Part shown: one piece after another, positions 27,852-43,746 of the stretch
Position numbering within the stretch: position 1 is the stretch's first letter
Layout of the letters: every line of letters begins with the position of its first letter
NCBI RefSeq assembly: GCF_000023105.1
Contig: NC_012669.1
Location: forward strand, 3,473,025-3,537,024
DNA from: Beutenbergia cavernae DSM 12333
Lineage (GTDB): Bacteria; Actinomycetota; Actinomycetes; Actinomycetales; Beutenbergiaceae
Length of the DNA stretch: 64,000 nucleotides
Direction of reading: 5' to 3'
The notes under the pieces: model-generated
What the model was told of the DNA's origin: nothing
Database searches by the model: none
Seen by the model: the letters and a program-made list of their open reading frames with translations, nothing else
Position numbers and translations under genes: made by a program

Positions 27852-29234
27852 ATGACGAACAGCGCCGGGGCCCACGCCCCGTCCGGCGGGGGCGCCCCCG
27901 CCGTGGTGGACCCGCGACGCGGTGCGAGCGCACTGCGGTACGGCGTCGGCATGTTCGGCACCTCGCTGCCGATCAATATGTTCCGCGCGTACATGACGAT
28001 CTACTACGTCGACGAGCTGGGGCTCGACACGTACTGGTACGGGATCGTCATGGTCGCCTACGCGATCATCGACGCCGTCGACAACCCGGTCTTCGGCTAC
28101 CTCACGGACCGGACCCGGAGCCGATGGGGCAGGCGGAAGCCCTGGCTGGTCGTCGGCGCACCGGTACTGGCCCTCGCGCTCGTCGTGTTCTTCTCCCCGC
28201 CCGAGAACGCCAGCGACGTCGTCATCCTCGTCTGGTTCGCGGTGTTCGCGATCGGGATGGAGACCGTCGACTCCCTGATCAACGCGAGCTACGGCGCCCT
28301 CCTGCCCGAGATGTTCCCCGGCGAGCGCGAACGGGCGAAGGCCAACGCCGTCCGGCAGGCGTTCCAGCTCGCCGCCATGGTGATCGGCATCGCACTGACG
28401 CCGATCGTCGTGGACCTGCTCGGTTACGCGACGACGGCGATCGTGTACGGAGTCGTCGCCGCGGCGGTCATCCTGTGGTCGGCCCTCGGGGCGAAGGAGA
28501 ACCCCGCCGTCCAGACCGAGCCGGGTCCGCGCATCTGGGACTCGGTCAAGGTCATCTTCAGCACCGCGAAGTTCTGGGCGGTCGCGATCACGGGTGGCCT
28601 GTACGCGGGTGCCACGGGACTCATCATCGCGGCCATCCCGTTCCTCGCGGAGTACACGCTCGTCCTGGCCGCCTGGCAGACGTCCGTCCTGTTCGCGTCC
28701 GTGCTGCTCGTGGCGGTGGCGTGCCTCCCGCTGTGGACGGCCGTGGTCCGACGGCGCGGCGCGCTCTGGACGTGGCAGTGGGCGCTCGTCGCGTTCGCCG
28801 TCGCGATGCTCCCGATGCTGCTCGCCCGCGACTTCGTCGTCGCGGTCGTCTGCGGCATCGTCATCGGTGTCGGGTACTCGGGCGTCCTCGCGACGGCGGA
28901 CCTCGTCGTCGCGAAGCTGCTGGACGAGGACACCCTGCGGACGGGCGTGCACCGCGAGGGCATGTTCCTCGCGGCGATCGGGTTCTTCAACCGGCTCAAC
29001 GGACTCGTCCGCGGAGCCGCGTTCGTGCTCGCCGGCGCGCTGTTCGGGTTCCGGAGCGGCGACAACCCCGGTGACCGCCCGGACCAGGCGGGCCTGTTCC
29101 TGGCGGTCGTCGCTCCCGCGGCGTTCCTGGCGCTCGCCGCGATCGCCGCCCGGTTCGTCCGCTTCGACGACGACGTCACGCCGCCGGACATCGACGCCGT
29201 CATCGCCGCCGAACGGATGGACGAGCAGCGATGA
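27852..29234 (+). CDS. MFS/GPH-family sugar:cation symporter
   Basis: A 460-residue membrane protein with about 12 hydrophobic segments. The loop after segment 2 contains NPVFGYLTDRTRSRWGRRKPWLVVGAP, the signature of the glycoside-pentoside-hexuronide:cation symporters, which import sugars or glycosides. MFRAYMTIYYVDELGLDTYWYGIVMVAYAIIDAVDNP precedes it. The ATG at 27852 follows GGAGG with a five-base spacer. Its stop overlaps the ATG of the ChbG-like gene (ATGA), so an acetylated sugar or oligosaccharide substrate is a reasonable inference. The exact substrate is unknown. Confidence 0.88.
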   Translation: MTNSAGAHAPSGGGAPAVVDPRRGASALRYGVGMFGTSLPINMFRAYMTIYYVDELGLDTYWYGIVMVAYAIIDAVDNPVFGYLTDRTRSRWGRRKPWLVVGAPVLALALVVFFSPPENASDVVILVWFAVFAIGMETVDSLINASYGALLPEMFPGERERAKANAVRQAFQLAAMVIGIALTPIVVDLLGYATTAIVYGVVAAAVILWSALGAKENPAVQTEPGPRIWDSVKVIFSTAKFWAVAITGGLYAGATGLIIAAIPFLAEYTLVLAAWQTSVLFASVLLVAVACLPLWTAVVRRRGALWTWQWALVAFAVAMLPMLLARDFVVAVVCGIVIGVGYSGVLATADLVVAKLLDEDTLRTGVHREGMFLAAIGFFNRLNGLVRGAAFVLAGALFGFRSGDNPGDRPDQAGLFLAVVAPAAFLALAAIAARFVRFDDDVTPPDIDAVIAAERMDEQR

Positions 29235-30049
29235 CCCGGGAGCTCATCCTCACGGCCGACGACTTCGGCATCGACCCCGAGTCCAACGCCGCCATCACGT
29301 CGCTGGCGCGCGACCGCCTCGTCACGGCCACGAGCATCATCACCGTGGCCGACGCCGCCGAGGAGGCCCTCGCCGTCGCCGGCTCGCTCGAGATCGCCGT
29401 CGGCCTGCACGTGACGTTCACGTCGACGGCGCCGCACACGCGGTGGCGACCGGCGTCGGGCAGGAGCGCGCTGGCCGACGCCGACGGCTACTTCCCGGTC
29501 GAGGTCCGCGACACGCTCGCCACCGCGACCTCGGCCGACGTCCACGCGGAGATCGAGGCCCAGCTGGGCCTGCTGCGCGACGCCGGCATCCGGGTGACGC
29601 ACCTGGACCTGCACACGGTCGCGCTCTACGGACTCACCGGGCCGGGCGTCGTCGCCGAGGCGCTCGACATCGCCGCGCGCGAGCGCCTCGGGTTCCGCCT
29701 CCCCCGCATCTTCGCCGCGTTCGCCTCACCCGATGACGACGAGCCGTCCGCGCCGCACGCGGCCAGCGTCGTCGCCGCCGACGGCCTCGGCGTGCGCCTC
29801 CCGCGCATGGTCACGAGCGACCCGCGCCCGGCCGGGCTCATCCCGGACTACGAGAGCCTGCGCGCCTCCTACCTCCTGCAGCTGGAGATGCTCCCCGAGG
29901 GACTGAGCGAGATGTTCCTCCACCCCTCGCTCGCCAGCGACCGCCTGGCCGACGACGACGAGGCGCGCAAGCGCGCCTGGGAGCACGCCGTGCTGCGCGA
30001 CCCCGTGTTCCGGACGGCGCTCGAGGCCTTCACGCTCACGCACTGGTAG
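29231..30049 (+). CDS. ChbG/YdjC-family carbohydrate deacetylase
   Basis: A 272-residue cytosolic metal-dependent deacetylase of the YdjC/ChbG family, which removes an N-acetyl group from chito-oligosaccharides or related sugars. The motifs are TADDFGIDPESNAAI near the N-terminus (metal Asp), GLHVTFTS (metal His), THLDLHTV (metal His) and the C-terminal EMFLHPSL. The start codon overlaps the symporter stop codon (29231-29234), so both are translated from one message. I see no terminator after it. Confidence 0.88.
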   Translation: MTRELILTADDFGIDPESNAAITSLARDRLVTATSIITVADAAEEALAVAGSLEIAVGLHVTFTSTAPHTRWRPASGRSALADADGYFPVEVRDTLATATSADVHAEIEAQLGLLRDAGIRVTHLDLHTVALYGLTGPGVVAEALDIAARERLGFRLPRIFAAFASPDDDEPSAPHAASVVAADGLGVRLPRMVTSDPRPAGLIPDYESLRASYLLQLEMLPEGLSEMFLHPSLASDRLADDDEARKRAWEHAVLRDPVFRTALEAFTLTHW

Positions 30050-30099
30050 GCACCAGCGCACCCGAGGGCCGGGCCGACGACGGCGACACGCCGACACCC

Positions 30100-30128
30100 T
30101 TGACCGCCCCGGGGCGCGCGAGTAAGTT
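30100..30128 (+). promoter_or_regulatory. Promoter of the ABC exporter operon, probably giving a leaderless mRNA
   Basis: TTGACC (30100-30105), 17-nt spacer, TAAGTT (30123-30128). The GTG start codon follows after only nine bases, so transcription should begin zero to three bases before it. A 7-bp dyad GCGCGAG/CTCGCGC flanks the -10. Confidence 0.7.
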
Positions 30129-30137
30129 CTCGCGCTC

Positions 30138-30959
30138 GTGTCCCTGACGCCGCTCCTGGCCCGCCCGCGCGCCCTCGGAGCGTTGACGAGGACGGGCTTC
30201 CGGCGCTGGTCCACCTACCGCGCGGCGGCCGCGGCCGGGGCTTTCACCAACACCGTCTTCGGGCTCATCAAGGCAGCCATCACCATGGGCGCGATCGGAG
30301 CCGCGGGGGGAACGGTCGCGGGGTACGACCCGATCGCCGGAGCGACGTACGCATGGCTGGCACAGGCGTTCCTCGCGCCGGTCAACGTGTTCGGGTCCTC
30401 GGACCTCGCGCAGCGCATCCGCACGGGCGACATCGCCATCGACCTCTCGCGGCCGGTCGACCCGCAGGCCGCGTACCTCGCGGCGGACCTCGGGCGCGCC
30501 GCCTACCAGCTCGTGCCGCGCGGGGCTCCCCCGCTTCTCGTCGGCGCGCTCGTCACGGGCCTCGCGCTCCCGGCCCAGCTCCTACCGTACGTGCTCGGCG
30601 CGCTCAGCCTCGTGCTCGCCGTCGTCATCTCGTTCGCGTGCACCTGGCTCGTCAACCTCGCCGCGTTCTGGCTCGTCGAGCTGCGCGGGGTCACGACGCT
30701 CTACCTCGTCGCGAGCAACGTGCTGTGCGGGCTGATCATCCCGGTGCACTGGTTCCCGGACTGGCTCGCACGCATCGCCGCCGCGACGCCGTTCCCGTCG
30801 ATGCTGCAGCACCCGATCGACATCGTCATGGGCCGCGCGCAGGGCTCGGCGGCACTGGCGCTGCTCGGCGCGCAGGCCGCCTGGGCGATCGGGCTCCTCC
30901 TGGCCGGCCGCTTCCTGCTGACGGCGGGCGCCCGGAAGCTGGTGGTGCAGGGTGGCTGA
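30138..30959 (+). CDS. ABC-2-type transporter permease (first of two)
   Basis: A 273-residue membrane protein with about six hydrophobic segments, of the ABC-2 family in which two different permeases pair with one ATPase (the COG4587/COG3694-type exporters). The soluble N-terminus ends at FRRWSTYRAAAAAGAFTNTVFGLIKA; RIRTGDIAIDLSRPVDPQ after the second segment is typical of the family. GTG start at 30138; no Shine-Dalgarno sequence, and a promoter -10 only nine bases upstream implies leaderless translation. The stop overlaps the next permease by eight bases. Cargo unknown. Confidence 0.85.
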   Translation: MSLTPLLARPRALGALTRTGFRRWSTYRAAAAAGAFTNTVFGLIKAAITMGAIGAAGGTVAGYDPIAGATYAWLAQAFLAPVNVFGSSDLAQRIRTGDIAIDLSRPVDPQAAYLAADLGRAAYQLVPRGAPPLLVGALVTGLALPAQLLPYVLGALSLVLAVVISFACTWLVNLAAFWLVELRGVTTLYLVASNVLCGLIIPVHWFPDWLARIAAATPFPSMLQHPIDIVMGRAQGSAALALLGAQAAWAIGLLLAGRFLLTAGARKLVVQGG

Positions 30960-31755
30960 CGGCTTCGCCCCGTACCGCGCGATCCTCGCCAGCCGGCTGA
31001 GGTCCCAGCTGACCTACCGCACGTCGTTCGCGATGGACCTGCTCGGCTCGCTCGCGATCGGGCTCCTCGAGTTCGCCGAGGTGTACATCATCTTCGCCCA
31101 GGTGGACGTGCTGGGTGAGCTCGACTTCGCCGGCGCGGTCCTGCTCTTCGCCCTCGCGAACATCGGGTTCAGCGTCGCCGATCTCGTCGTCGGGCACATC
31201 GACACGATCCCGACGTACATCCGCACGGGCACGCTCGACGCGTTCCTGCTGCGCCCGCTCCCGGTGCTGGCGCAGCTGATCACGAGCGACCTGCAGCTGC
31301 GACGGCTCGGCCGCACCGCGTTCGCCGTCGCGATCCTGTTCGTCGCGCTGCCGCTCAACGACATCGACTGGGACGCCGGCCGCGTCGTCCTGCTCGTCCT
31401 GACGCCGGTGACCGGGGCGGCGATCTTCGCCGCCCTGTTCGTGTGCGCGGCTGCCCTGCAGTTCTGGCTCGTCGAGGGCCGGGAGTTCGCCAACGCGTTC
31501 ACGTACGGCGGCTCCTACGCCGCTGGCTACCCGACGAGCATCTTCACGCTGCCGATGCGGGTGCTGTTCACGTTCGTCGTGCCGGCGGCGTTCACGGCGT
31601 ACCTGCCGACCCTCGCCCTCCTCGGGCTGCCCGGGCCGTTCGGTACGCCGTCCTGGCTGGGCTGGCTCACCCCGCTCGCCGCCATCGGCATCTGGGGCGT
31701 CGCGCTGCTCGCGTGGCGTGCGGGACTTCGTCACTACACGGGAGCCGGATCATGA
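30952..31755 (+). CDS. ABC-2-type transporter permease (second of two)
   Basis: A 267-residue membrane protein with about six hydrophobic segments, homologous in layout to its neighbour: RSQLTYRTSFAMDLLGS, then HIDTIPTYIRTGTLDAFLLRPLPVL equivalent to the RIRTGDIAIDLSRP stretch. GTG start within the end of the first permease; its stop overlaps the ATPase ATG (ATGA). It would form the membrane heterodimer with the 30138 product. Confidence 0.85.
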   Translation: MADGFAPYRAILASRLRSQLTYRTSFAMDLLGSLAIGLLEFAEVYIIFAQVDVLGELDFAGAVLLFALANIGFSVADLVVGHIDTIPTYIRTGTLDAFLLRPLPVLAQLITSDLQLRRLGRTAFAVAILFVALPLNDIDWDAGRVVLLVLTPVTGAAIFAALFVCAAALQFWLVEGREFANAFTYGGSYAAGYPTSIFTLPMRVLFTFVVPAAFTAYLPTLALLGLPGPFGTPSWLGWLTPLAAIGIWGVALLAWRAGLRHYTGAGS

Positions 31756-32723
31756 CCGAGGCCATCATCTCCGCGCGCGGCCTCGGCCGCGACTTCGTCG
31801 TGCGGTCCGGCCGTGGCCTGCGCCGCACGCGCCGGGTGGTCGAGGCCGTGCACGACCTCACGCTCGACGTGGCCGACGGCGCCGCGATCGGCTACCTCGG
31901 CGCGAACGGCGCCGGGAAGTCGACGACGATCAAGATGATCACCGGGATCCTCGTGCCGACGGCGGGCACGATCCGCACGTGCGGCCGGGACCCGCACCGG
32001 GAGCGCCGCGCCCTCGCCCGCGAGATCGGCGTCGTGTTCGGGCAGCGCTCCCAGCTGTGGTGGGACCTGCCGCTCGCCGAGTCCTACCGTGCGCTCGGCG
32101 CGATCCACGGTCTCGCACCTCAGGCGCTGCGACGGCGCACCGACGAGCTCGTCGGCCGCCTCGACCTCGGCTCCTTCCTCGACACCGCGGTGCGCCAGCT
32201 GAGCCTCGGGCAGCGGATCCGCGGCGAGATCGCCGCCGCGCTGCTGCACGACCCGCGGCTCCTCGTGCTCGACGAGCCGACCATCGGCCTCGACGTGCTC
32301 AGCAAGGAGCGGCTGCGCGAGTTCCTCGTGGAGCGCCGCGCGGAGCACGGCACGACCCTGCTCCTCACGACGCACGACATGGACGACGTCCAGCGCCTCA
32401 CGGAGCGGATCGTCGTCGTCGACCACGGCCGGTGCATCTTCGACGGCACCCTGCCCGGGCTCGTGCAGCGCGTCGGCGCCGACCGCGTGCTCGTGCTCGA
32501 CCTGCTCACGCCCACCCGCCCGCTCGACGACATCCCGGGCACGCAGCTCGTCGGCACGGAGTCCGACGGCCTGCGGCAACGCCTGGCGTTCTCCCCCGAC
32601 GCGACCAGCGCCGTCGACGTCCTCACCGCCGTCACGCCGCGGGCCGCCGTCCGTGACCTCTCGATCGAGGAGCCCGACATCGAGGACGTCGTCCGGCGGC
32701 TCTACCTCTCGGCCGGCGGCTGA
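31752..32723 (+). CDS. ABC transporter ATP-binding protein (COG4586-like)
   Basis: A 323-residue ATPase that should energise the two preceding permeases. Walker A is GANGAGKST, the Q-loop VFGQRSQLWWDLP, the signature LSLGQRIRGEIAAALLHDP, Walker B LLVLDEPTIGLD, with the switch His in TTHDMDD. The Q-loop and LSLGQ signature are those of the COG4586 group, distinct from classical drug-export ATPases. An extra segment RSGRGLRRTRRVVE precedes the first strand. The C-terminal 90 residues form an accessory domain. It ends just before a strong bidirectional terminator facing rpoC. Confidence 0.88.
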   Translation: MTEAIISARGLGRDFVVRSGRGLRRTRRVVEAVHDLTLDVADGAAIGYLGANGAGKSTTIKMITGILVPTAGTIRTCGRDPHRERRALAREIGVVFGQRSQLWWDLPLAESYRALGAIHGLAPQALRRRTDELVGRLDLGSFLDTAVRQLSLGQRIRGEIAAALLHDPRLLVLDEPTIGLDVLSKERLREFLVERRAEHGTTLLLTTHDMDDVQRLTERIVVVDHGRCIFDGTLPGLVQRVGADRVLVLDLLTPTRPLDDIPGTQLVGTESDGLRQRLAFSPDATSAVDVLTAVTPRAAVRDLSIEEPDIEDVVRRLYLSAGG

Positions 32724-32732
32724 ACGAACGCC

Positions 32733-32781
32733 GACGACGACGGCCCGGTCACCTTCGGAAGGTGACCGGGCCGTCGTCGTC
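32733..32781. terminator. Bidirectional terminator between the ABC exporter operon and rpoC
   Basis: Perfect 23-bp stem (32733-32755 with 32759-32781) with a minimal CGG loop (TTCGGAA). Genes converge on it from both sides: the exporter stop is 10 nt and the rpoC stop 15 nt away. Confidence 0.85.
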
Positions 32782-32795
32782 AGGGACTGTGCGCC

Positions 32796-36686
<3,891 letters not shown>

Positions 36687-36778
36687 GTTCTCCTACTTCC
36701 TTCGGTGTGACACCACGAGTAAGGGTGATGACCTGGGCCGCCGGCGTCCGCCCGTGGCGGGCGGACGCCGGACGCGGC

Positions 36779-40288
<3,510 letters not shown>

Positions 40289-40440
40289 GAGGGGTCCTTC
40301 CCTGCGAAAAGGGGGTGCACGCGCGCCGTCAGGACCCCGCAGGACCGCACGCCCCGACACGGACCGGACCCAGGGCGCGGGGCATGGTCACGAACCGGAC
40401 GGAGAGCGGGGAGGCGGGGCACAGGACAGCGCAAAGCGAC

Positions 40441-40469
40441 AGCATACCTGCGGAGCGAAGCATTGTCTA
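40441..40469 (-). promoter_or_regulatory. Predicted rpoB promoter
   Basis: Minus strand: TAGACA (40464-40469), 17-nt spacer, TATGCT (40441-40446). The -35 matches five of six consensus positions and the -10 has the key TA...T. Confidence 0.75.
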
Positions 40470-40517
40470 CCTCGCGCCGCGATGTCGGTGGGAGCGACAC
40501 GCGGGCGAACACGCGGC

Positions 40518-40583
40518 GAGGCCCGCACCGCGTGACGCGGTGCGGGCCTCTGCGCTGTGTCCCCCGGCGCCGCAGCGCCGGGG
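40518..40583 (-). terminator. Tandem stem-loops after rplL
   Basis: A 9-bp perfect stem (40562-40570 with 40575-40583, loop CGCA as read on the plus strand) and a 15-bp perfect stem (40518-40532 with 40536-40550, loop TGA). They begin 18 nt after the rplL stop codon; they may act as a partial terminator that sets the rplJL:rpoBC ratio. Confidence 0.65.
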
Positions 40584-40600
40584 AGCGGTTCAGCGAGGAG

Positions 40601-40987
40601 TCACTTGACGGTGACCGTGGCGCCGGCGCCCTCGAGGGCTTCCTTCGCCTTGTCGGCGGCCTCCTTGGTGGCGGCCTCCAGAACCGGCTTCGGCGCGCCG
40701 TCGACGAGGTCCTTGGCCTCCTTGAGACCGAGACCCGTGATCGTGCGCACCTCCTTGATGACGGCGATCTTCGCGCTGCCGACCGTCTCGAGGACGACGT
40801 CGAACTCCGTCTTCTCCTCCTCGGCCTCCTCGGCGGCGCCGCCTGCCGGAGCGGCGACCGCGACGGCGGCCGGAGCAGCGGCGGTGACCTCGAAGGTCTC
40901 CTCGAACTGCTTGACGAACTCCGAGAGCTCGATGAGCGTGAGCTCCTTGAAAGCCTCGATCAGCTCGTCGGTGCTGAGCTTCGCCAT
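40601..40987 (-). CDS. rplL: 50S ribosomal protein L7/L12
   Basis: The flexible stalk protein that recruits elongation factors. The 128 residues have the N-terminal dimerisation helix [32 protein letters not shown], an Ala-rich hinge, and the C-terminal domain [44 protein letters not shown] at 40985-40987; upstream in-frame Met codons are rejected. Second gene of rplJ-rplL. Confidence 0.98.
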   Translation of the reverse strand: MAKLSTDELIEAFKELTLIELSEFVKQFEETFEVTAAAPAAVAVAAPAGGAAEEAEEEKTEFDVVLETVGSAKIAVIKEVRTITGLGLKEAKDLVDGAPKPVLEAATKEAADKAKEALEGAGATVTVK

Positions 40988-41062
40988 GATGGCGTTCCTT
41001 CCTGTCGTGTCCCGTGCCTGCTGCGCGAGCACCGGGTGGTGGTGATGGTGGAACGACGTCGC

Positions 41063-41584
41063 TTACGCGGCGTCTGCCTGCTTCTCGCGCAGGGCGTCGA
41101 TGGTGCGCACCGCCTGGGACGCGGGCGCCGTGAACAGGTACGCGGCCTGGTACAGCTTGGCCTTGAACGCACCCGCGGCCTTCGCCAGCAGGACCTCACG
41201 CGACTCGAGGTCGGCGAGTGCCGTGATCTCGCTGGACGTGATCGCCTTGCCGTCGAGCACGCCGGCCTTGATGACCAGCGCGGGGTTCGCCTTCGCGAAG
41301 TCGCGCAGGCCCTTCGCCGCGGCGACCGGGTCGCCCTCGACGAACGCGATCGCCGTCGGGCCGGACAGCTGGCCCTCGAACGCGTCGATGCCGGCCTCCT
41401 TCGCCGCGATGGCGGTGAGGGTGTTCTTCACGACGGCGTAGTGCGCCGAGCCCCCGAGCGAGGTCCGCAGCGCCTTGAGCTGCGCGACCGTCAGGCCGCG
41501 GTACTCCGTGAGCACGGCGGCGCTCGAGGAACGGAACTTCTCCGTCAGCTCGGCGACGGCGGCCGCCTTGTCAGGCCTCGCCAT
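41063..41584 (-). CDS. rplJ: 50S ribosomal protein L10
   Basis: Base of the ribosomal stalk, binding L11 and L7/L12 dimers. The 173 residues [63 protein letters not shown] are canonical. The C-terminal helix that binds L12 is in [25 protein letters not shown] at 41582-41584 with AAGGA directly upstream, at the foot of a leader hairpin. L10-L12 probably represses its own translation through this leader. Confidence 0.97.
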   Translation of the reverse strand: MARPDKAAAVAELTEKFRSSSAAVLTEYRGLTVAQLKALRTSLGGSAHYAVVKNTLTAIAAKEAGIDAFEGQLSGPTAIAFVEGDPVAAAKGLRDFAKANPALVIKAGVLDGKAITSSEITALADLESREVLLAKAAGAFKAKLYQAAYLFTAPASQAVRTIDALREKQADAA

Positions 41585-41954
41585 GGCATTCCTTTCCGGT
41601 GGTCGTCCACCGGACGCTCCGACGAGAAGAGCCCCGCGCCGGCGCGGGGCTCGTGGGCGGGCGACACGTCCGGGGACGCGACCCTTCGTCGAGCTCGCAC
41701 CTGCGCTGGCTTCCCGGAGGAACTTCGCACCCGCCGCGCTTGTGCGCAGCCGGGCGACCGGCGGTCTGAGGTACAGCCGAGAAGTCTACCGGACGCGCGG
41801 CGATGCTCCGGACCGGTGCTCGCACCGTCGGCTCGCCGCCGGACCCATCCGTCCGGGGCGCGGCTCCGAACCCAGGGCGAGCCTACGGGCTCCGCCGACC
41901 CAGGACGGGCGGCGCGCTGCCGGGCCCGGCCCGGCATGAGGAGAGGAACAGGAC
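41585..41954. other. rplJ leader and divergent upstream region of the DUF4383 gene
   Basis: No gene in these 370 bp. On the minus strand there is a probable -10 TAGACT (41783-41788), then an rplJ leader of about 190 nt with two hairpins. On the plus strand, nearest 41955, is a purine-rich Shine-Dalgarno tract (GAGGAGAGGAACAGGAC). Nothing else is recognisable. Confidence 0.5.
41593..41650 (-). promoter_or_regulatory. L10 leader: two hairpins before rplJ
   Basis: In transcript order: a palindromic GC-rich hairpin (41631-41650), then a perfect 8-bp stem TCCGGTGG/CCACCGGA with an ACGA loop, whose right arm ends against the AAGGA ribosome-binding site. This resembles L10(L12)4-responsive leaders. 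The -10 TAGACT at 41783-41788 lacks a good -35. Confidence 0.5.
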
Positions 41955-42359
41955 ATGTCCAGCAGCCCGAATCGCCTGCTCGCCGCCATCTTCGGCAGCG
42001 TGTACCTGCTCGTCGGCCTGGCGGGCTTCGCCGTGACCGGCGGAGTCGGCTTCGCGGGAACCGAGGGTGCGACGCTCATCGTCTTCGACGTGAACCCGTT
42101 GCACAACATCGTGCACGTCGGCATCGGCGCCGCGCTGCTGATCGCGTCGCGCTCGGTCGCCGGCGGCCGTGCCACGAACACCACCATCGGCGCCGTGTAC
42201 CTTCTCGTCGGTGTGCTCGGCCTGTTCCTCGCGTCGTCGAGCCTCAACATCCTGGCCCTCAACACGGCCGACAACGTGCTGCACCTGGCCAGCGCCGTCC
42301 TCCTGCTGGCGGTCGGACTCAGCCAGGACCGTGCCGCCGTCACCGAGGCGAGCGCGTGA
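41955..42359 (+). CDS. DUF4383 domain-containing membrane protein
   Basis: A 134-residue protein with four predicted membrane helices and the DUF4383 landmarks LLVGLAGFAVTGG, FDVNPLHNIVHVGIGAALL and LNTADNVLHLASAVLLL. The function of this family, common in Actinobacteria and some Cyanobacteria, is not known. ATG start after a purine-rich tract. One base separates it from the next gene, so the pair is an operon. Confidence 0.88.
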   Translation: MSSSPNRLLAAIFGSVYLLVGLAGFAVTGGVGFAGTEGATLIVFDVNPLHNIVHVGIGAALLIASRSVAGGRATNTTIGAVYLLVGVLGLFLASSSLNILALNTADNVLHLASAVLLLAVGLSQDRAAVTEASA

Positions 42360-42360
42360 G

Positions 42361-42957
42361 ATGACGACGACGGCGACACTCTCGCCCGCTCGTGGGGCGC
42401 CGGAGGCGCAGCCCGCCCAGCGGCTCCGCACCGGCGCCCCGGCGATGGTCGGGTGGCAGGCGCTCAGCGCGCTCGGGGCCGGGCTCGTCGCGTTCGCGTG
42501 CGGGGCCGAGCTCGCGTCGTCGTCGGCCATGCTCGCGGCGGTCGCGACCCTCGCCCTCGGGGCGGGCGCCGTCTGCTCGGCGCTCGCCACCCTGGCCACA
42601 GGACGCGTCGTGCGTCCCCGCACGGTCGCCGGCCTGGCGGCAGGGAGTGCCGCCGTGTGGGCCGCCGCCTACGCGCTGGCGCCGGGGGCCTTGCTCGTCC
42701 TCGTCCCCTCCGCCACGCTGCCGGGTTCCGACGACGCCGCGGCGATCGCGCTGCTCCTGCTCACCGCGTGGTGCTCCGCCCGGTCGGTACGTCACGTGCC
42801 GCGCGGCGCCCGGCCGGCGGGCGGCCCGCGCACCCTGGCCGCCCTCACGATCGGGGCGCTGCTCGTCGCCGCGGTGACGACCGCGGGGCTCGCGGCGACC
42901 GACGCCGGCGAGCTCGCGGTCCCCCACGGCCACACGGACCACGGCGGCCACGGCTGA
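42361..42957 (+). CDS. Hypothetical membrane protein with His-rich C-terminus
   Basis: I do not recognise this 198-residue protein. It has about five Ala/Leu-rich hydrophobic segments (starting GWQALSALGAGLVAFACGAELAS and ending TIGALLVAAVTTAGLAATD) and a C-terminal tail PHGHTDHGGHG with four His, which might bind a metal. ATG at 42361, one base after the DUF4383 stop codon. Codon use is like its neighbours. A strong palindrome follows the stop codon. Confidence 0.75.
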   Translation: MTTTATLSPARGAPEAQPAQRLRTGAPAMVGWQALSALGAGLVAFACGAELASSSAMLAAVATLALGAGAVCSALATLATGRVVRPRTVAGLAAGSAAVWAAAYALAPGALLVLVPSATLPGSDDAAAIALLLLTAWCSARSVRHVPRGARPAGGPRTLAALTIGALLVAAVTTAGLAATDAGELAVPHGHTDHGGHG

Positions 42958-42968
42958 GCTCCACCCGG

Positions 42969-43014
42969 ACGGCCGACGGCCCGGACCCTCGCGAGGGTCC
43001 GGGCCGTCGGCCGT
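42969..43014. terminator. Bidirectional terminator between 42957 and rplA
   Basis: Perfect palindrome of 46 bp (42969-43014) centred at 42991/42992, giving a stem of about 20 bp. The convergent genes end 12 and 16 nt away. Confidence 0.8.
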
Positions 43015-43029
43015 GGGTGGGGCGACGCC

Positions 43030-43746
43030 TCAGGCGGCGTCCTCGCCCGTCAGGTTGCGGGTCTTCGACGCGTCCAGCGGGATGCCCGGGCCCATCGTCG
43101 TCGACAGCGTGGCCTTGACGATGTACCGGCCCTTCGAGGACGACGGCTTGAGCCGGAGCACCTCGTCGAGCACGGACGCGTAGTTCTCCACGAGCGCCGT
43201 CTCGTCGAACGACGCCTTGCCGACGACGACGTGGAGGTTGGCGTGCTTGTCGACGCGGAAGTCGATCTTCCCGCCCTTGATCTCCTCGACGGCCTTCGCC
43301 ACGTCCATCGTCACCGTGCCGGTGCGCGGGTTCGGCATGAGGCCACGCGGGCCGAGCACGCGGCCGAGGCGGCCGACCTTGCCCATGAGGTCCGGCGTCG
43401 CCACGGCGGCGTCGAAGTCGACGTAGCCGCCCGCCACCTTCTCGATGAGCTCGTCGCCGCCGACCTCGTCGGCGCCGGCGGCGCGGGCCTGCTCGGCACG
43501 CTCGCCGACGGCGAAGACGAGGACACGGGCGGTCTTGCCCGTGCCGTGCGGCAGGTTCACCGTGCCGCGGACCATCTGGTCCGCCTTGCGGGGGTCGACG
43601 CCGAGGCGGAACGCGACCTCGACCGTCGAGTCGAACTTCGTGCTCGCCCCGGCCTTCGCGAGGCGCACGGCCTCGAGGGGGGCGTACAGCCGGTCGCGGT
43701 CGATCGCCGAGGCGGCCTTGCGGTAGTTCTTGCTCTGCGCGGTCAT
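43030..43746 (-). CDS. rplA: 50S ribosomal protein L1
   Basis: The L1 stalk protein, which moves with E-site tRNA. The 238 residues begin [31 protein letters not shown] and include the signature [17 protein letters not shown] and [16 protein letters not shown]. The ATG at 43744-43746 is chosen; the frame is open 18 codons upstream without homology. Last gene of secE-nusG-rplK-rplA. Confidence 0.97.
   Translation of the reverse strand: MTAQSKNYRKAASAIDRDRLYAPLEAVRLAKAGASTKFDSTVEVAFRLGVDPRKADQMVRGTVNLPHGTGKTARVLVFAVGERAEQARAAGADEVGGDELIEKVAGGYVDFDAAVATPDLMGKVGRLGRVLGPRGLMPNPRTGTVTMDVAKAVEEIKGGKIDFRVDKHANLHVVVGKASFDETALVENYASVLDEVLRLKPSSSKGRYIVKATLSTTMGPGIPLDASKTRNLTGEDAA

Larger units (their letters stand above)
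40289..40600. other. rplL-rpoB intergenic region
   Basis: No gene in these 312 bp. Nearest rplL are two perfect hairpins (40562-40583 and 40518-40550). Nearer rpoB is a strong promoter (40441-40469) followed by an untranslated leader of about 145 nt. Thus rpoBC can be transcribed separately from rplJL. Confidence 0.65.

Noticed and set aside
40289-40360. 24-codon N-terminal extension of RpoB
   Set aside because: No match to the family; the TTG at 40288 has a good ribosome-binding site and the expected N-terminus.
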